NCBI RefSeq assembly: GCF_000711695.1
Contig: NW_013546936.1
Location: forward strand, 1-64,000
DNA: 64,000 bases
Direction: 5' to 3'
Source: Tilletiaria anomala UBC 951
Taxonomy: Eukaryota > Basidiomycota > Exobasidiomycetes > Georgefischeriales > Tilletiariaceae
The notes under the pieces were generated by a model. That model saw only the letters and a program-made list of their open reading frames with translations, was not told the origin of the DNA and made no database searches. A program made the translations under genes and the position numbers. Below are positions 11,765 through 23,404 of this stretch, one piece after another (positions within the stretch are counted from its first letter, which is position 1; each line of letters opens with the position of its first letter).

Positions 11765-14700
11765 TCATTCGACAGCGCCAGAGCGCCTGTCCGACCTGTC
11801 CCGCCGCCCTCCCTCGCGTCCTTCACGCTTCCTGCGGCGCCCGCTGCTCCTTCCGCTTTCGCCTCTAGAGTCTTCCGAGAGGCTCGCGCTTGTGCTTTCA
11901 AGTTGAAGGTCGATTAAACGGTCAGTGTGCGAGGGTCGACCTGCATCCCGTTCCGCGTCACTCATGCGGGCTCGGTCGCCGCCGCGCGTAGTGCTCGCAT
12001 GGCCGCCACCGCGTGGGTAGTCACGGTCGCGTTCGCGTTCACGGCCAGATCGGTCTGCCTCACGTTGTGCACGATCACGATCGATAGGCCTGGATGGCTC
12101 AGTGAACAAGTCGCGATCCTCTCGAGCGCTGTCGCGTTGATCGCGGTCACCTCGACGGCGATCGTCACCCCGGTGACGGTCCCTGCTATGGTCGGCTTCA
12201 AGCTCTGCTGCACGCTCCCTTTCCCTTGCACTCTCCCTCTTGGCCCTGACACCCTCCCACGCTGCCCTCTGTTCTCGCGTGCCGTCCTCTTCCTTCTTGA
12301 TGCGTCTGCCTTCCCACCCAGAATCTTGTGTAGAACCAACTGGATCAGCAAGATTTGCACCGCGCCCTTTGTGCGTTCCACCTTGCCCGTCTCGTGAATC
12401 CCGAGCAGAACTGCTCGGACGCTTACCGCTGTCCGTATCAGCATCGGCCCTGGTGCCGTTCCTGCCTTTGGCCTCTCTCGGAGAATCTCCGAGTCTTGGC
12501 CGTTTGGGATCTGAAGGGTCATTGCTGGGTGTGCCCGTGGGTTGAGAGCCTAGTCGAACAGCAAGTGCGCTGGGCTCTTCCACCCTTCCCCGCTTGCGTC
12601 CAGAAGGTGAGTTTGCAGACGGATCAGCTACACCTGGCTGAGCAGCTCTTCCTGAAGGCCGGCGGTCTGCAGCAGGGCCAGTCGGAATGGAGACATTGTC
12701 ACGCGCAGTGTCACCAGGCGAGGCTTGCCTGCTGCCACGACGGCCATCCCTTGAAGAAGGGCCTTGCGTATCATGCCCGCGGCTTCTTTCGATTCTTGGC
12801 GGTTCCACTGCATTCGACCCCGCGCTGTGCCGCGGACCTCTAGACAAAGTCGAATCGTTTCGACCCCAGCGCCGTATCGTGTCGGAGGCAGGCTCGGCCT
12901 CCTTCTTCATGTCACGACTCGGTTCGTCAGCCTCTCTGTCTCGAGTTTTTTCCATATCGCTTCTGCGGTTCTGGTCACGCTCCTCATCACGCCGGTCACG
13001 ATCTCTTGCCCGAATTGAGAGTGCGTCGGCTCCCCGTCTATCCCGGGTCAAACGTACGGGCACAGTAGCCGGAGATGCTGCCCTGGACTCGCGGCTAGGT
13101 TTCCAGTTTCGCGCTTCTTCAGCTGCCGGCTGGTGCGGGGTTGCAAGAGTCGCGGCCGATGGTCCAGCAGGAGGCTCTTCACTGGTCTCGCGTCGGATCG
13201 GTATCTCAGTGCTCAAAAGGTTGCGCGGCGTTTCCGCAGGATTTGTTCTGCCAGGCGTTCCTGGTCTGCCTGAAGCAGACGATGCTGCACGCCCGTTGCG
13301 CATACTTGCAAGCGCAGCATCGCGCGCAGTCGCGGCGTCGGCGCTTGATTCGCCGGGTGCGGGCGCCTGCGATACGGCCTTCTGTTCAGCTGCAGTACGT
13401 TCTTCTTGGTCGCGCCGGGCAGCCGCAACTCCTCGGATCGACGTGCTTCTCATCGGTTCTGAAGGCGGTGTTGCATCGGCGGATACATTCCCGTTGACGT
13501 CCACATTCGCTGCAATCGAAGACTCCCTTTGAGCATTTGCTGAAGGCGCAGGCTCGTTGCCGGGACGCAACGATTTTGTCGCCGCGGAGGAATTTTTTGT
13601 AGCCGGCAGCTTGGGCGGCAGCTTTTGCTTAGGCTCCCAATGTCCACCCTTGATGTTCGCAAGCCATCGCTTCTCGTGTTTCTTCAACACTGCCAGAAGC
13701 CCCTGAAGTAAGATCTTGAGGTCCTCGCGTGCCTCCTCCATGGCAGCTCCTTCGACCTTCACGACGAGCTTGGAACCATGGTCGCCTAAAATTGGGAAAA
13801 GCTCTGCAACTCGCGTCATGACCACGATGGTATTGCGGAAACGCATGTACTCTCGAGATTCGATGCAAAAGGAGAAAGCCTGGAGTTGCATAACAAAAGA
13901 ATCAGGACGAAACGAACAGGAGTTTGCCTGCCGACAAAACACTTACGTCGAACAAGGATTGATGCCATTCTGCATAAACCTTGAGAAAATCGACGTGCTC
14001 GAGCTTGGTCGAAGTGCCATCCTCCGACACCGTATCGAAGCCATGTAGATGGGATGGAACGGCCTCGTTTGAGTAAGCTGTCGCATCTTTCCTCCATCTT
14101 TCCAGGTCGGCCAAGATGATTTGCAAAAAGCGAGCTAGATGGATACGAGGAAATAAGCCAAAGACTCATAGCGGAGGAGCTAGGCTGAACTTACAGTAAT
14201 TTCGCGCTTCGTTCTCCGTCGTCATAAACAGCGTTGGTCGCACGTACTCGAAGAGCTATGTCATGTTTCGTCAGCGTACATCTAAAGCATGCCATGGGTT
14301 GTAAACACATACCTTGTTGTAAAGAGTGATGGTTGACAGATTATCGGCGCCATATAAATGCAAAAGACGGATAAACTTGGCACTGAAGATGGCATCGGCC
14401 GGTGAGAGGAGCGAGCGGGGCAAGATGCAATGCTGCAATACCGCCCAGGCAAGGTCGTCCTGCAAGCTCCCCTGCACAAACCATGTCTTCCTTTCTGCCT
14501 CAAGCCGAAGCTTTGTCCCTTTCGCTCTTTCTTCCTGCGCTTTTTGCTCAGCTTCAAGAGTGTTGGACGCCTCTGCCAGCCGCCTCTTGGTCTGCTCGCC
14601 CTGGCGGTCGGATGGGGCGTTCGCGTAGACAGCGAGTATAGCGTTCTTCTCCTGTTTGTATCTTTGCACCGGAACCTCAATGTCCGAAAGGCTAAGTTGC

Positions 14701-17700
14701 CAGAACGTAGCATAGAAGCCAGCGCTGGCGACTGAGGTGAAGTCCTCAGGTAAGAAGGATAGCGCTGCAGCCTCCACAGAAGACAGCACATCCTGCCACC
14801 ACGGCTCCACCGGTTCCGCCTCCTCACACTTCTCCGGAATTGTGGTTGACTCTGATATAGCCCCTGCTCGTTCCACAGCGGTTCCATTAGACACAGCGTC
14901 CTGCATGGAAGCATCGCCATTCTGCTGAGTCTCTTGGGCGCCGTCGACGGTGTTGGAAATCTCCGCCACCTTTGTTTCCGCATCCTCTTTGCCTTCTGTG
15001 CCATCTACGCCTTCCGCCGCGTCCGGCTGAGAAGCGATGTTCGCTTCCTGTCCTTTCGCACACTCAGCAGCTGCAGCCGCAGCTGCAACCTTGGCCTTAG
15101 TGTCAGCAGCCAGCTTGCGAAGGCGCTCCGATCGCGCTTTGTGCTCCGCCTTGCTCATCAGGCGTGTGAGCTCTGGCCGAGCGATGTGGAATGCGATGGC
15201 TGGACGAATCTTGAAACGCTCAACAAGAGCCTGCAGGCCTGGAATGGTTGAGGCGTACGTTGGAGCGTCGAGAAAACTATTGAGAAATTCAACGTATTGG
15301 AAGAGGACCTCCGAGCAGGTGTCGAACAGCTGGCCGAGGAATTTGAGGTGTGCTTCTTCGTCGGCGACGAGGTGAATACACGCATCTTGTTGTTGCGCGA
15401 TGAGGATAAGAAGGGGAAGCATCATCCCACTGGCACGGACCATACCCAGCAGCCGCTCGCCGTTCTTTTGATAGAGCGCACGAGCTTGCGTGCCGTGGCC
15501 CCCATCGTTCGCCATCGTCGCTTCCCGCTTGAGCGCGTCTCCGCCTGCAGACGCCTCGACCTGCCGGTCCGAAGGGTTGGCGAGCGGCTCGATGCCAGAC
15601 AACTTGAGAATCAGTTCGCGCATGACGATGAGGTCATTCGCATTGTTCTCATGCAGCTGGTTGACGATATATTGAAGGACAGGACCGCAGTCCATGAGCG
15701 AGTAACGCTTGTAAAGTGCCCCCGCAAACGCAGCAAGACTCTTAAGCCAGCCGGCAAGATTCGTGCCGTCATTCTTCATGCGTTGCTTTTCCGCCGACAG
15801 AGAATCAAGAAGTGACCAAGTGAAGATGTCAAATTCGAGCGCAGTCAAGCTTCGTGCCGCTTCAACGATTGGTCCGATCATGTTTTCGTAAGATTGGACT
15901 TGATTTAAGGCGACGGCGAAAAAGATGATCGGATTCGAATGAGCCGCTTTGGCCAGCTTCCGACCAATCAGACGCTGAGCCTTTGGATCTGAGGAGACGC
16001 GCTTGAGCACCCCTTTGGCCTCCTTTTCGGTCCTGGTCTTGCAGTGTTTCAGCTCGGGCTTCATGTACAGCGATTTCCATTCGCCATAGAGCTTAAACCG
16101 TGCCTCATAATTGAGTGTCTTGAAGACAGTCCACAGTTCAGAAAGGATAGCAGTGTTCGGATCCGAAAGCGAGCATGCACCAAGCAAGTTGCCACGAACG
16201 ATGTCCAGCCATTGGTTGCGGCCGTGCTCGTCGAATCCAGGACATGCTGTGAATCCCGCGCCTGTGATCCGGCAGATTTGTGAAAAGAGTAACGGATCCA
16301 CATAGAGATTGTAGCCTAGCATCTTCAACAGAGGGTAGACCGTTTGCAGGAATTGCTCAGCAGTAGAGGGCGTTGGAAGTTGGGTGTGCCAGTCACTGTA
16401 AAAGAAGCTGAAGCGCTTGGCAACAGTATCCGGTGGCGGCGGTGCCACAAAGACGATCTCAGCTGTCGGTGGAGGCGGAGGCAAGAGCGCCCCCTTCTTT
16501 GTGTCCCACTTGCGCGGAGCGACGAGAGCGTAGTTGCCTTCCGCGGAGATGGGCTGCTCCTCACTTGCAGCTGAGACGGCCATCGTGTTGTACACCCTCC
16601 GAACGACCGGTCGGAGAAGACGACAAAAGAGGATGGCGACATCCTCATGCGCCGTCAAGATCCATGGCCATTTCGCAAGCAAGAGTGTGGCATGCTGCAG
16701 CATGCCCAGAGACAAGAAGGCTCGGATGGCGCCAACAATCTGGAGCGTCTTGAGAGGTCCCTTTTTTTCCTCTTCATTCTTGGCAGTCACACGGTTGCCA
16801 GCATCATCGTCAACGAGGGGTGCAGACATAGTGAGGGCGTTGGCGGATGCTGCCGAGGCCATTTCGCTCAGTGACTTCTTGTACGCATCATGTGCCACGC
16901 ACATTGCATCCTTGTTCAAGATATGATTGAGGATGGCGGTGGTCTTAATGAACCCATGGCGGATGAGCAAAGCCATGGTAACATGGACCTCCAGGGGGGC
17001 ATCTTCTCGGACGTCTTCCTTCATGTAGTACTTGAGCTTGAACCCCATAATCTGCGCGCAGACATAATTTCCCTTCTCCTCTTCCAGCCATTTTACCTGG
17101 CCTAGGTCGTCCGCGCTGTCGTTCATACACTCGTCACTCGAAGCCCGCTCCTTCCCCTTGGCTGAGCCCCATTGGCTCGCTGCGATCAGTGAAAGAAAGA
17201 ACGGGTAGTGCCGGTTGACGTTGGTGATGAAGAGATCGAGAATCAGATCCAAGACACGATTGGGCTCCAGATCAAAATAGCCAATGAGTGCTAGCAGATT
17301 CCTCCATATCTTGGCAGCCCTCTTTTTGCGTATCGGCTCTCGCTCTTGCTCGTGCACAAGCACTTTGCCCGAGCTTTGCTCGATCGAAGCGGTGACCGGA
17401 GGCCCCATGCCGCCCAGAATGACTTCCAGGGCTTTAGAGAAGCCTTCATTTTCTTCTCGGAGCAAGTTGAACTTTTGCTGACGGTAGAGAATGTTTGTCT
17501 TTACCCGCGCCTCCTTTCGCTTGAAATCCATGGCATTGTCGATGAGCTTCGCAGCTTGAAGAAGCTCGTCGTCTAGCCTTGCCGCTCCTTCGATTCGCGG
17601 TACGACCTCTCGCTCCTGGACAAAATGAATGGGTTAGGGCAGTTGAGCACTTTCCTTCGTTTCCTCCACCAAAAGAGCTCACCAGTAAGATTTGCAAAAC

Positions 17701-18263
17701 TCCTGCCAGCTTGTATCTTCCGGCCATGACGTGCGTGCTGCCCGCACCTGGCAGAATCATCATGTGTTCGCGCTCAGTGTACGCCAGAATCTCTTCATCT
17801 ATCAGCCAGAAGGCATCGATGATGCTGGATTGCTGCCACGTCATGTACCTTCCTCCGGCGTTACCCTTGGATATGGTACCGTCCGATTCAGAGGCATCGT
17901 CAGAACGCTCCGAGCCGGCCCCCGGATCGGCTGGCACTGCGCGAGCCGAGCAGTGTTCGATGAGCTCTGCGATCTCCTCGTCACCACGCTTGCAGAGATG
18001 CACATGTTGACGAAGGAGGGCACAAAGACCAATCAGCAGCTCGTGCCGACCAAGTCCAGGGTGTAGGGCACTGTAGCTGAAGCAGAATGGAAGATGTGAG
18101 CCTTTCGGACAAAGATGAAAGGTAACGGCCGTCAAAGCACTTACATCTCGGATTGTCCAGCTCCGTCCCACTTGTCCTCGTCATCGGTCGCCCCGACCTC
18201 CCACTTGTCGAAGCATCTGTCAATCAGCTGCTCGGCACTCTGTTCGTCTTGAAACGCTGCCAT
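11765..18263 (-). CDS. THO2: THO complex subunit 2 (THOC2/Tho2)
   Basis: Six exons: 18263-18145, 18076-17683, 17615-14313, 14255-14195, 14134-13947, 13879-11765; 2059 aa. All phases agree. The family signature KTNILYRQQKFNLLREENEG is at about residues 210-229. Other hallmarks are the long helical middle with WFVQGSLQDDLAWAVLQHCILPRSLL, YNKLFEYVRPTLFMTTENEARNY at the exon 3/4 join, and FLQIILADLERW. Tho2 is the scaffold of the nuclear THO complex, which couples transcription to mRNP packaging and export and prevents R-loops. The last 600 or so residues form a highly charged tail rich in RD, RE and RS pairs, plausibly for RNA binding. The start at 18263 is the first in-frame ATG (MAAFQDEQSAEQLIDRCFDK). 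Confidence 0.93.
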
Positions 18264-18687
18264 TCTTGGCGAAGCCACTGCACTCTCGCTTTCGCGAGGG
18301 CTCGGACGGTCGAAAGCGGCCAAGTCTCGCAGTTGCCCTTCATGCGCGTGTCATGCCCGTGCGCCTGAGATGATCTCCAACAGGATGCAGCCGCCTTGCC
18401 CTTTCAGTCCACAATCAGCACAGGCTTAAGATGAGCTACATTCAGGATGAGAAGTTGAGAGGTAATGCGACAGTCAGCGTTCTCGCTGATGTGAGAGTCG
18501 CGTTCCGCCCGCGAAGAAAGGCACGCTGACAATGGATAACATAGATGCGTGTGTATGTAGCATCGTGACATCTCTTCACAGTCCACGAACAGACAAAGGG
18601 TCAACCAAGGACGAGTTTTGACAGAAGATCAAGCCGGATACTCGTTGAGCCGGCCCACTACGGTCAACCTCCTTCGGCAGAAAAGCC
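18264..18687. other. THO2/ALG12 divergent promoter
   Basis: About 420 bp between two divergent starts. No strong motif or RNA gene was recognised. Confidence 0.5.
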
Positions 18688-20772
18688 ATGCCGAATATCT
18701 GGGACGGGCTAACGCTCGCTGTCTTTGTCGGCGCCACTGTCGCCCACATCCTCTACACGCCATATACAAAAATCGAAGAGCACTTCGTTCTCAATGCCGT
18801 GCACGACAATCTCGCTTGGGGTCTCCTCGACGGCGAACAAGTGCGAAAGCACTTCGAATTCTTCGTTTTCCCAGATCCGGTACCGCATTCTTTCCTAGGC
18901 GTGCAAGCGCTGAGCATCGCCGTGTACCCCTTCGCCGTGCTCGGCAGGTGGAGCGGACTGATCAGAAGCAGTGCAGATGTTCAGATCACCGGTGAGAATC
19001 GCGCCATCTTGACGGAGATATTCACCGTCGCTCATGCTTTCCTATGCGCACTACCCTCGTCTTTCAGTACGCCTGGTGCTGGGCCTTCTCAATGCAGCAG
19101 CCGTATTCTATTTTTCCGAGGTCGTCCGTCAACTCGGCGAGTCGCCAGAGGATGAACCGAAGCGATTATCCAAGGGGACAAGTGAAAGTCCGCGCCGTCA
19201 AGATGGCTCTTTCGCGCGCAATCTTTTTCTCTTGTTGCACGGCTTGCAATTCAATTTTCTCTTTTGGGCTGGGAGGACGACGCACAACTCGCTAGTCCTT
19301 GGGCCAAGTGAGCTCAACGGTACAGCACCCTTTACTTGAATGATAACAGCGGCGCTGAAGCCTTCTCTAATATTCCTTGGCAGCGCTCGTGGCTCTGCGC
19401 TGGATTTTGATCTCGAACAAGCCGTGGCAAGGGAGCAGTCCATCTGCAGTGGCTGGCTTCACTTTGCTCACTTTCTGTACCGCCATCCTTCGCTGCGAGC
19501 TGGTAGGAGTGCTGGCTCCAAGTTGCTTATGGTTGATTGCAACCAATCGAGCAAAGTTTGGGGATCTGTTCCACGCGGGTTTGATCAGCGCCGTAATCTC
19601 AGTTGGTGAGGAACTTAGTCCCTTGGTGATACATACTCGTATTGATGAAGATGCTCTCCGAACTCAAGGCCTTACGACTTGGTTCGACAAGCCGCTCTGG
19701 AGCGGGATTCACAACTCGAGCAGCCTACCGTACGTTCCCTATTCTGTGAATCAGCTCATTTCTGCCAACTTCATCCCAGAGTTCGAAGCTTTCAGCTTCA
19801 ATATCTTGCAGGGCAAGTCGGCAGCCTGGGGCACGATGTCCCGAACATTCTACTTCACATCCGCACTGCCCAAGGCGCTCTCCATCAGCATCGTTCTCGT
19901 ACCCATCGGTATGGCGCTCATGTTCCGACTGTGGTCCTCGTACGAAGACTACGTGGCGGTCAAGAAGTTGGAGAGTGTGACAGGCCTGTTGGTCATCCCG
20001 CTCTTCCACACCTGCCTACTATCGCTCGTGTCTCACAAGGAATGGAGGTTCATCATATATACAGTCCCGTGTTTTAACGCTTTCTCCGCGCTGGCCCTTG
20101 GTCAAATGTGAGCATTCATGCTCACGAGCTCACATCATCAAACTCTTAATGACTTTTTACGCGTTTTCCTCTCGCAGCTGGGGTAGCACCTTCGCTACAA
20201 GCGCATTCAGTGCCTGGATCATGCGCCTAGGTACGCTAGCCGTCCTCTGCGGCACAGCCCTGCACGCGTCGATCGCGACGCTCGCCTCGCACTACAACTA
20301 TCCGGGCGGTATGGCGATGGCACGCCTGCATGACGCGCTTGATGGCAAAATTGAGACGAATGTGCTTGTGCACAGCACCGTTGACGCTACGATGAGCGGA
20401 TCGACGCGCTTCCAGCTGAAATACCTGCAACGACCGACCGCTGGCGCACTGGGAGTCCCTTCATTGCCTTCTGCATTTCCATTCACCTCGTCCGCCTCCG
20501 CGGGAGTGGCATGGGAGTACGACCGCCGCGAAGACCTCTCCTCATCCAACGCAACTCAATGGCTCGGTTTCACTCACGTTATTGATGCCACGCCAAATTG
20601 CAGCTTCCTGGCCAGCGACACTAAAGCCGGCCCACATCTGTTCCACGCTCTTCTTCCGCCAGTGCAGGCGTTGTCGCAGGTCGAATTCAAGTACCCTCAA
20701 CTGCATTCGGATCCACGGGAGCTAGTCAAGGTCACCCTAGCGGATCGCATGTGGATATGCGAACGCGCATGA
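18688..20772 (+). CDS. ALG12: Dol-P-Man:Man7GlcNAc2-PP-Dol alpha-1,6-mannosyltransferase
   Basis: Exons 18688-18991, 19068-19307, 19384-19605, 19669-20107, 20178-20772; 599 aa. GT22 family features: the acidic luminal start TPYTKIEEHFVLNAVHD, HFEFFVFPDPVPHSFLG, many hydrophobic helices, and EFEAFSFNILQGKSAAWGT, the block that separates Alg12 from other GT22 enzymes. SHKEWRFIIYTVPCFN is another family motif. The enzyme adds the eighth mannose of the lipid-linked N-glycan precursor on the luminal face of the ER. About 24 residues (about 272-295, SGIHNSSSLPY...) look inserted before the EFEAF block. They hold a 50-nt GTACGT...CAG stretch that resembles an intron, but removing it breaks the frame, so it is kept as coding. 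Confidence 0.9.
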
Positions 20773-20904
20773 AAAATCGTCAGCCAATCAACTAGAGGTA
20801 TAGACATTGAAGTAAAAATGCAAAAATGCAACATGTTGAATCTCATGCAGAATGTGATACCTCTATAATTATGCAAGCTCCATGTGATGCCTGTGATCAA
20901 TCGT

Positions 20905-22653
20905 CTACCAGTCATTGATAGGTCGAAAGTGCTGCTGCCCTGCTTTTGACGGCGTAGAGCGCACGAGGTTGATGCCCGCGCGCAGGAATTCTTGAATAAC
21001 CTTGCCACCCACTACCGTCTCGCGCCAGACCTTGGCCACGTCACCCTTGGCAGGGTCGGGTGAGACGCGGCCGTACCATACCCCTGCACCGTTGGGAAAG
21101 TAAATGATCACTGGCATGTTGAAGCGGTTGTCTGTGTGAGCAAGAGCGAAGACTACTTATAAACCTGAACGGGATGGTGGACTCACCGTTCCCAGCATAC
21201 CGATGACCGCCGATGTGACTGCAATAGAAGATGCCGAGATGCTTCTCGTCGCTCGGGCTGGCTGCGCGCTTTCTCCATGCGGTAACCTGCCTCTCCTGCT
21301 CTTCTATTGATACACCCGGCTCGACAAAGCCAAACCCTCTTTCTGCCTGGAGACCGTCCTTGTCACGTTTTTGTTGCTGTACATGGCCGGACCATGTGCC
21401 GTCCTGCTGGGGCGGCGGACGGGTCAGGAGGCAGTCATCGCCCCTCTCATCCACGTGCCAGCCGTCTTGTTCAGCGAGGCTCTTGAACGCTTCCGCCAGC
21501 ACTGGCGCAGCGATGTGGCATCGCACGTCGCGCTTCTTGTGGGAGCCTATAAATCCAGAGAGGCAAACTAGTCAGTTATGGGTGCACGATGGTAACACTA
21601 GCGCACGCCAGAGTCGTTGAAGAACACTTATGGCAAGAGAACGTTGAGGAGGTGCTCACATAACAAAATGACGGCCGAATAAGGCAAGACAGAGCACATC
21701 GTCCTGGCTGCGGGTTCTGGCAAATCATCCCTGGGCTCAGTGGGGCTGAGCCAACGTCGGTAGGTAGTTTTCACCGTCTCGCTTCTCTTGATGGCTTCTT
21801 GTTCCGGCGCATCCCGCAAGGAAGGGACATTCGAAATGCAAAGCCAGTCGGGAAAAACGAACAAGCTCTCAAGGTGGAGCTCGTCCGACTGGCTATGATG
21901 CGATGAGTTGCTGACCGTGATTTTTGTCGGCCGTTTTCCAAGACCTTGCCTTGCTGCTGCTGCCGGCGCGGTCCCCCAACACCCCTTTGGGGGAACTGAC
22001 TCCTCCGCATCGTCCGTCGTCTCGGTCTCTCCAGCTGCCAAATTGGAAAGCAGCTGCGCCAAACTTCCGCTAACCTCAGCGATGTGTTTCGGCCAGTCCC
22101 GTTGGCCAGTAGAAACGAGCACGTGTCGCAAGAATGGAGATGTCGTGCCAAGCAGCTCTGATTCAAAGTCCACTTCTTGCTTGGACCAGGTACGGAGGAA
22201 AGACGGGTCGACGGCGTGCAACGACGAATGTTCTTCATTCTCGGTGCATGGGTTGGGGCTGCAGAAAGAGGGTATCGAGCAGATTAGCACCGCCACAGGC
22301 AGCGTTCTTGTGGTGAAGACCTAGACGCATGCGTCCCCGAGTGGCGAAGCTCGACAAACTCACCAGGCATGGCAGTCAATCAGCGGTACCCCGAGCTTCT
22401 GAAGTACCGCCTTGGCTTCGTCCCGCATGACTGGCAAGTTGCTTTTCGAGCCTTCTGCCACTAGCTGAACGGTTGCTGCGCCTTCATCCACGGAAGAGGC
22501 CGCAACAGCCGCAGCAGATGACTTTGCATCGTCGCCGGTGACGATGCGGACCTTGCGCAATTGCGCGCCCAATATGTTCAGCATATTGGCCAATTCGAAC
22601 GAAGCGCAGTTGAGGGGGGAGGAACTGATGTGTGGGTACGCTGGGCCATTCAT
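20905..22653 (-). CDS. Aim32-like sucrase/ferredoxin-type (thioredoxin-like ferredoxin) protein
   Basis: Exons 22653-22364, 22258-21660, 21546-21187, 21131-20905; 491 aa. Splicing restores motifs at each join: CPNPC at about residues 97-101, VILLCSHKKRDVRCHIAAPV around 297-310, and FYCSHIGGHRYAGN at about 403-416. The end reads MPVIIYFPNGAGVWYGRV. The family (Pfam Suc_Fer-like) includes yeast Aim32, a mitochondrial protein whose [2Fe-2S] cluster uses conserved Cys and the His of HxGGH. All these residues are present. The first 20 residues carry no convincing mitochondrial presequence, so location is uncertain; a second ATG lies at codon 24. It is convergent with ALG12 (132 bp). Confidence 0.88.
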
Positions 22654-22884
22654 ACGATTTTGCAAGCAGCCTTGGTGTATATATACATTTGGCCACCGAG
22701 ATGTTTATTCGTTGCCGACGTGAGTCTTCACATAAGTTTCACTCTCGCGATATCTCAAGCCAGCAGGTCCCGCATAGTGGATCTCGTTTGGGAGCCGACC
22801 GCTTGGAATTTCAGATATGCCGACGGAAACCCCGAACGACTGGTGGGATCACGTGACGATGCATTCAACGTTGCCGCGGCCTGC

Positions 22885-22902
22885 GGGGGGGGGAGGGGAG
22901 GG
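22885..22902 (+). other. Potential G-quadruplex run
   Basis: Runs of 9, 4 and 3 G separated by single A; the 9-G run can supply two tetrad columns. It lies about 230 bp upstream of the Aim32-like start, with the G-rich strand opposite to that gene's coding strand. Confidence 0.45.
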
Positions 22903-23267
22903 TTTCCTCCATTGGCACTTGCAAAACGGTAGAGCCACAATCGCATGGGGGGACTCGAACAGGTCGATTGATAAGATCTTCATCCCGAGTGGGAAGTCCA
23001 AAGCACTCAGGCCTTTGATACCTGGGAGGTGAGGACCTCGCCATCTCCCCCTCCACGGGTTCACCTCCTTACACCATCATACGGCGTCTTTCAATCAGGA
23101 GGAACTCGACGTATTCCATCCAGCATGCGACTTGATAGTGATTATGATACACGACAAAGGTTGAAAATGCGAAGGAAACGGTTCATGGTTAATGCCATAA
23201 CTGGGATAACAAAGCCAACACCCTGCTCTTTGCATCGTGGCACAGCAACTGCAGTGCCTGCGGTCTG

Positions 23268-23296
23268 CTTGCTTGCCTGCTTGCTTGCCTGCTTGC
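23268..23296. repeat. Tetranucleotide microsatellite (GCTT/GCCT)
   Basis: The pattern GCTTGCTTGCCT is repeated twice and followed by a partial copy. Noncoding. Confidence 0.7.
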
Positions 23297-23404
23297 GTGA
23301 TGCCTACTTTAATCGAGCCTCTTAGCCTGTGGCACCAGTGTATCCGCCACTAGGGAACGCATGCCGCGTGCGTGCAGCGTTGTCCATCATGGTCCGCCTC
23401 CTCC

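Larger units (their letters stand above)
22654..23404. other. Intergenic with G-rich run and short tandem repeat
   Basis: About 750 bp between the Aim32-like start and the 3' end of the kinase gene. No gene is supported. It contains a G-tract with G-quadruplex potential (22885-22902) and a GCTT/GCCT microsatellite (about 23268-23296). Confidence 0.5.

Noticed and set aside
19731-19780. Candidate 50-nt intron in ALG12
   Set aside because: Removal breaks the reading frame of the conserved EFEAFSFN block; kept as coding.
22940-23030. tRNA-like TTCGAGTCCC on the minus strand
   Set aside because: The T stem has a mismatch, and no acceptor or D arm pairs with it.
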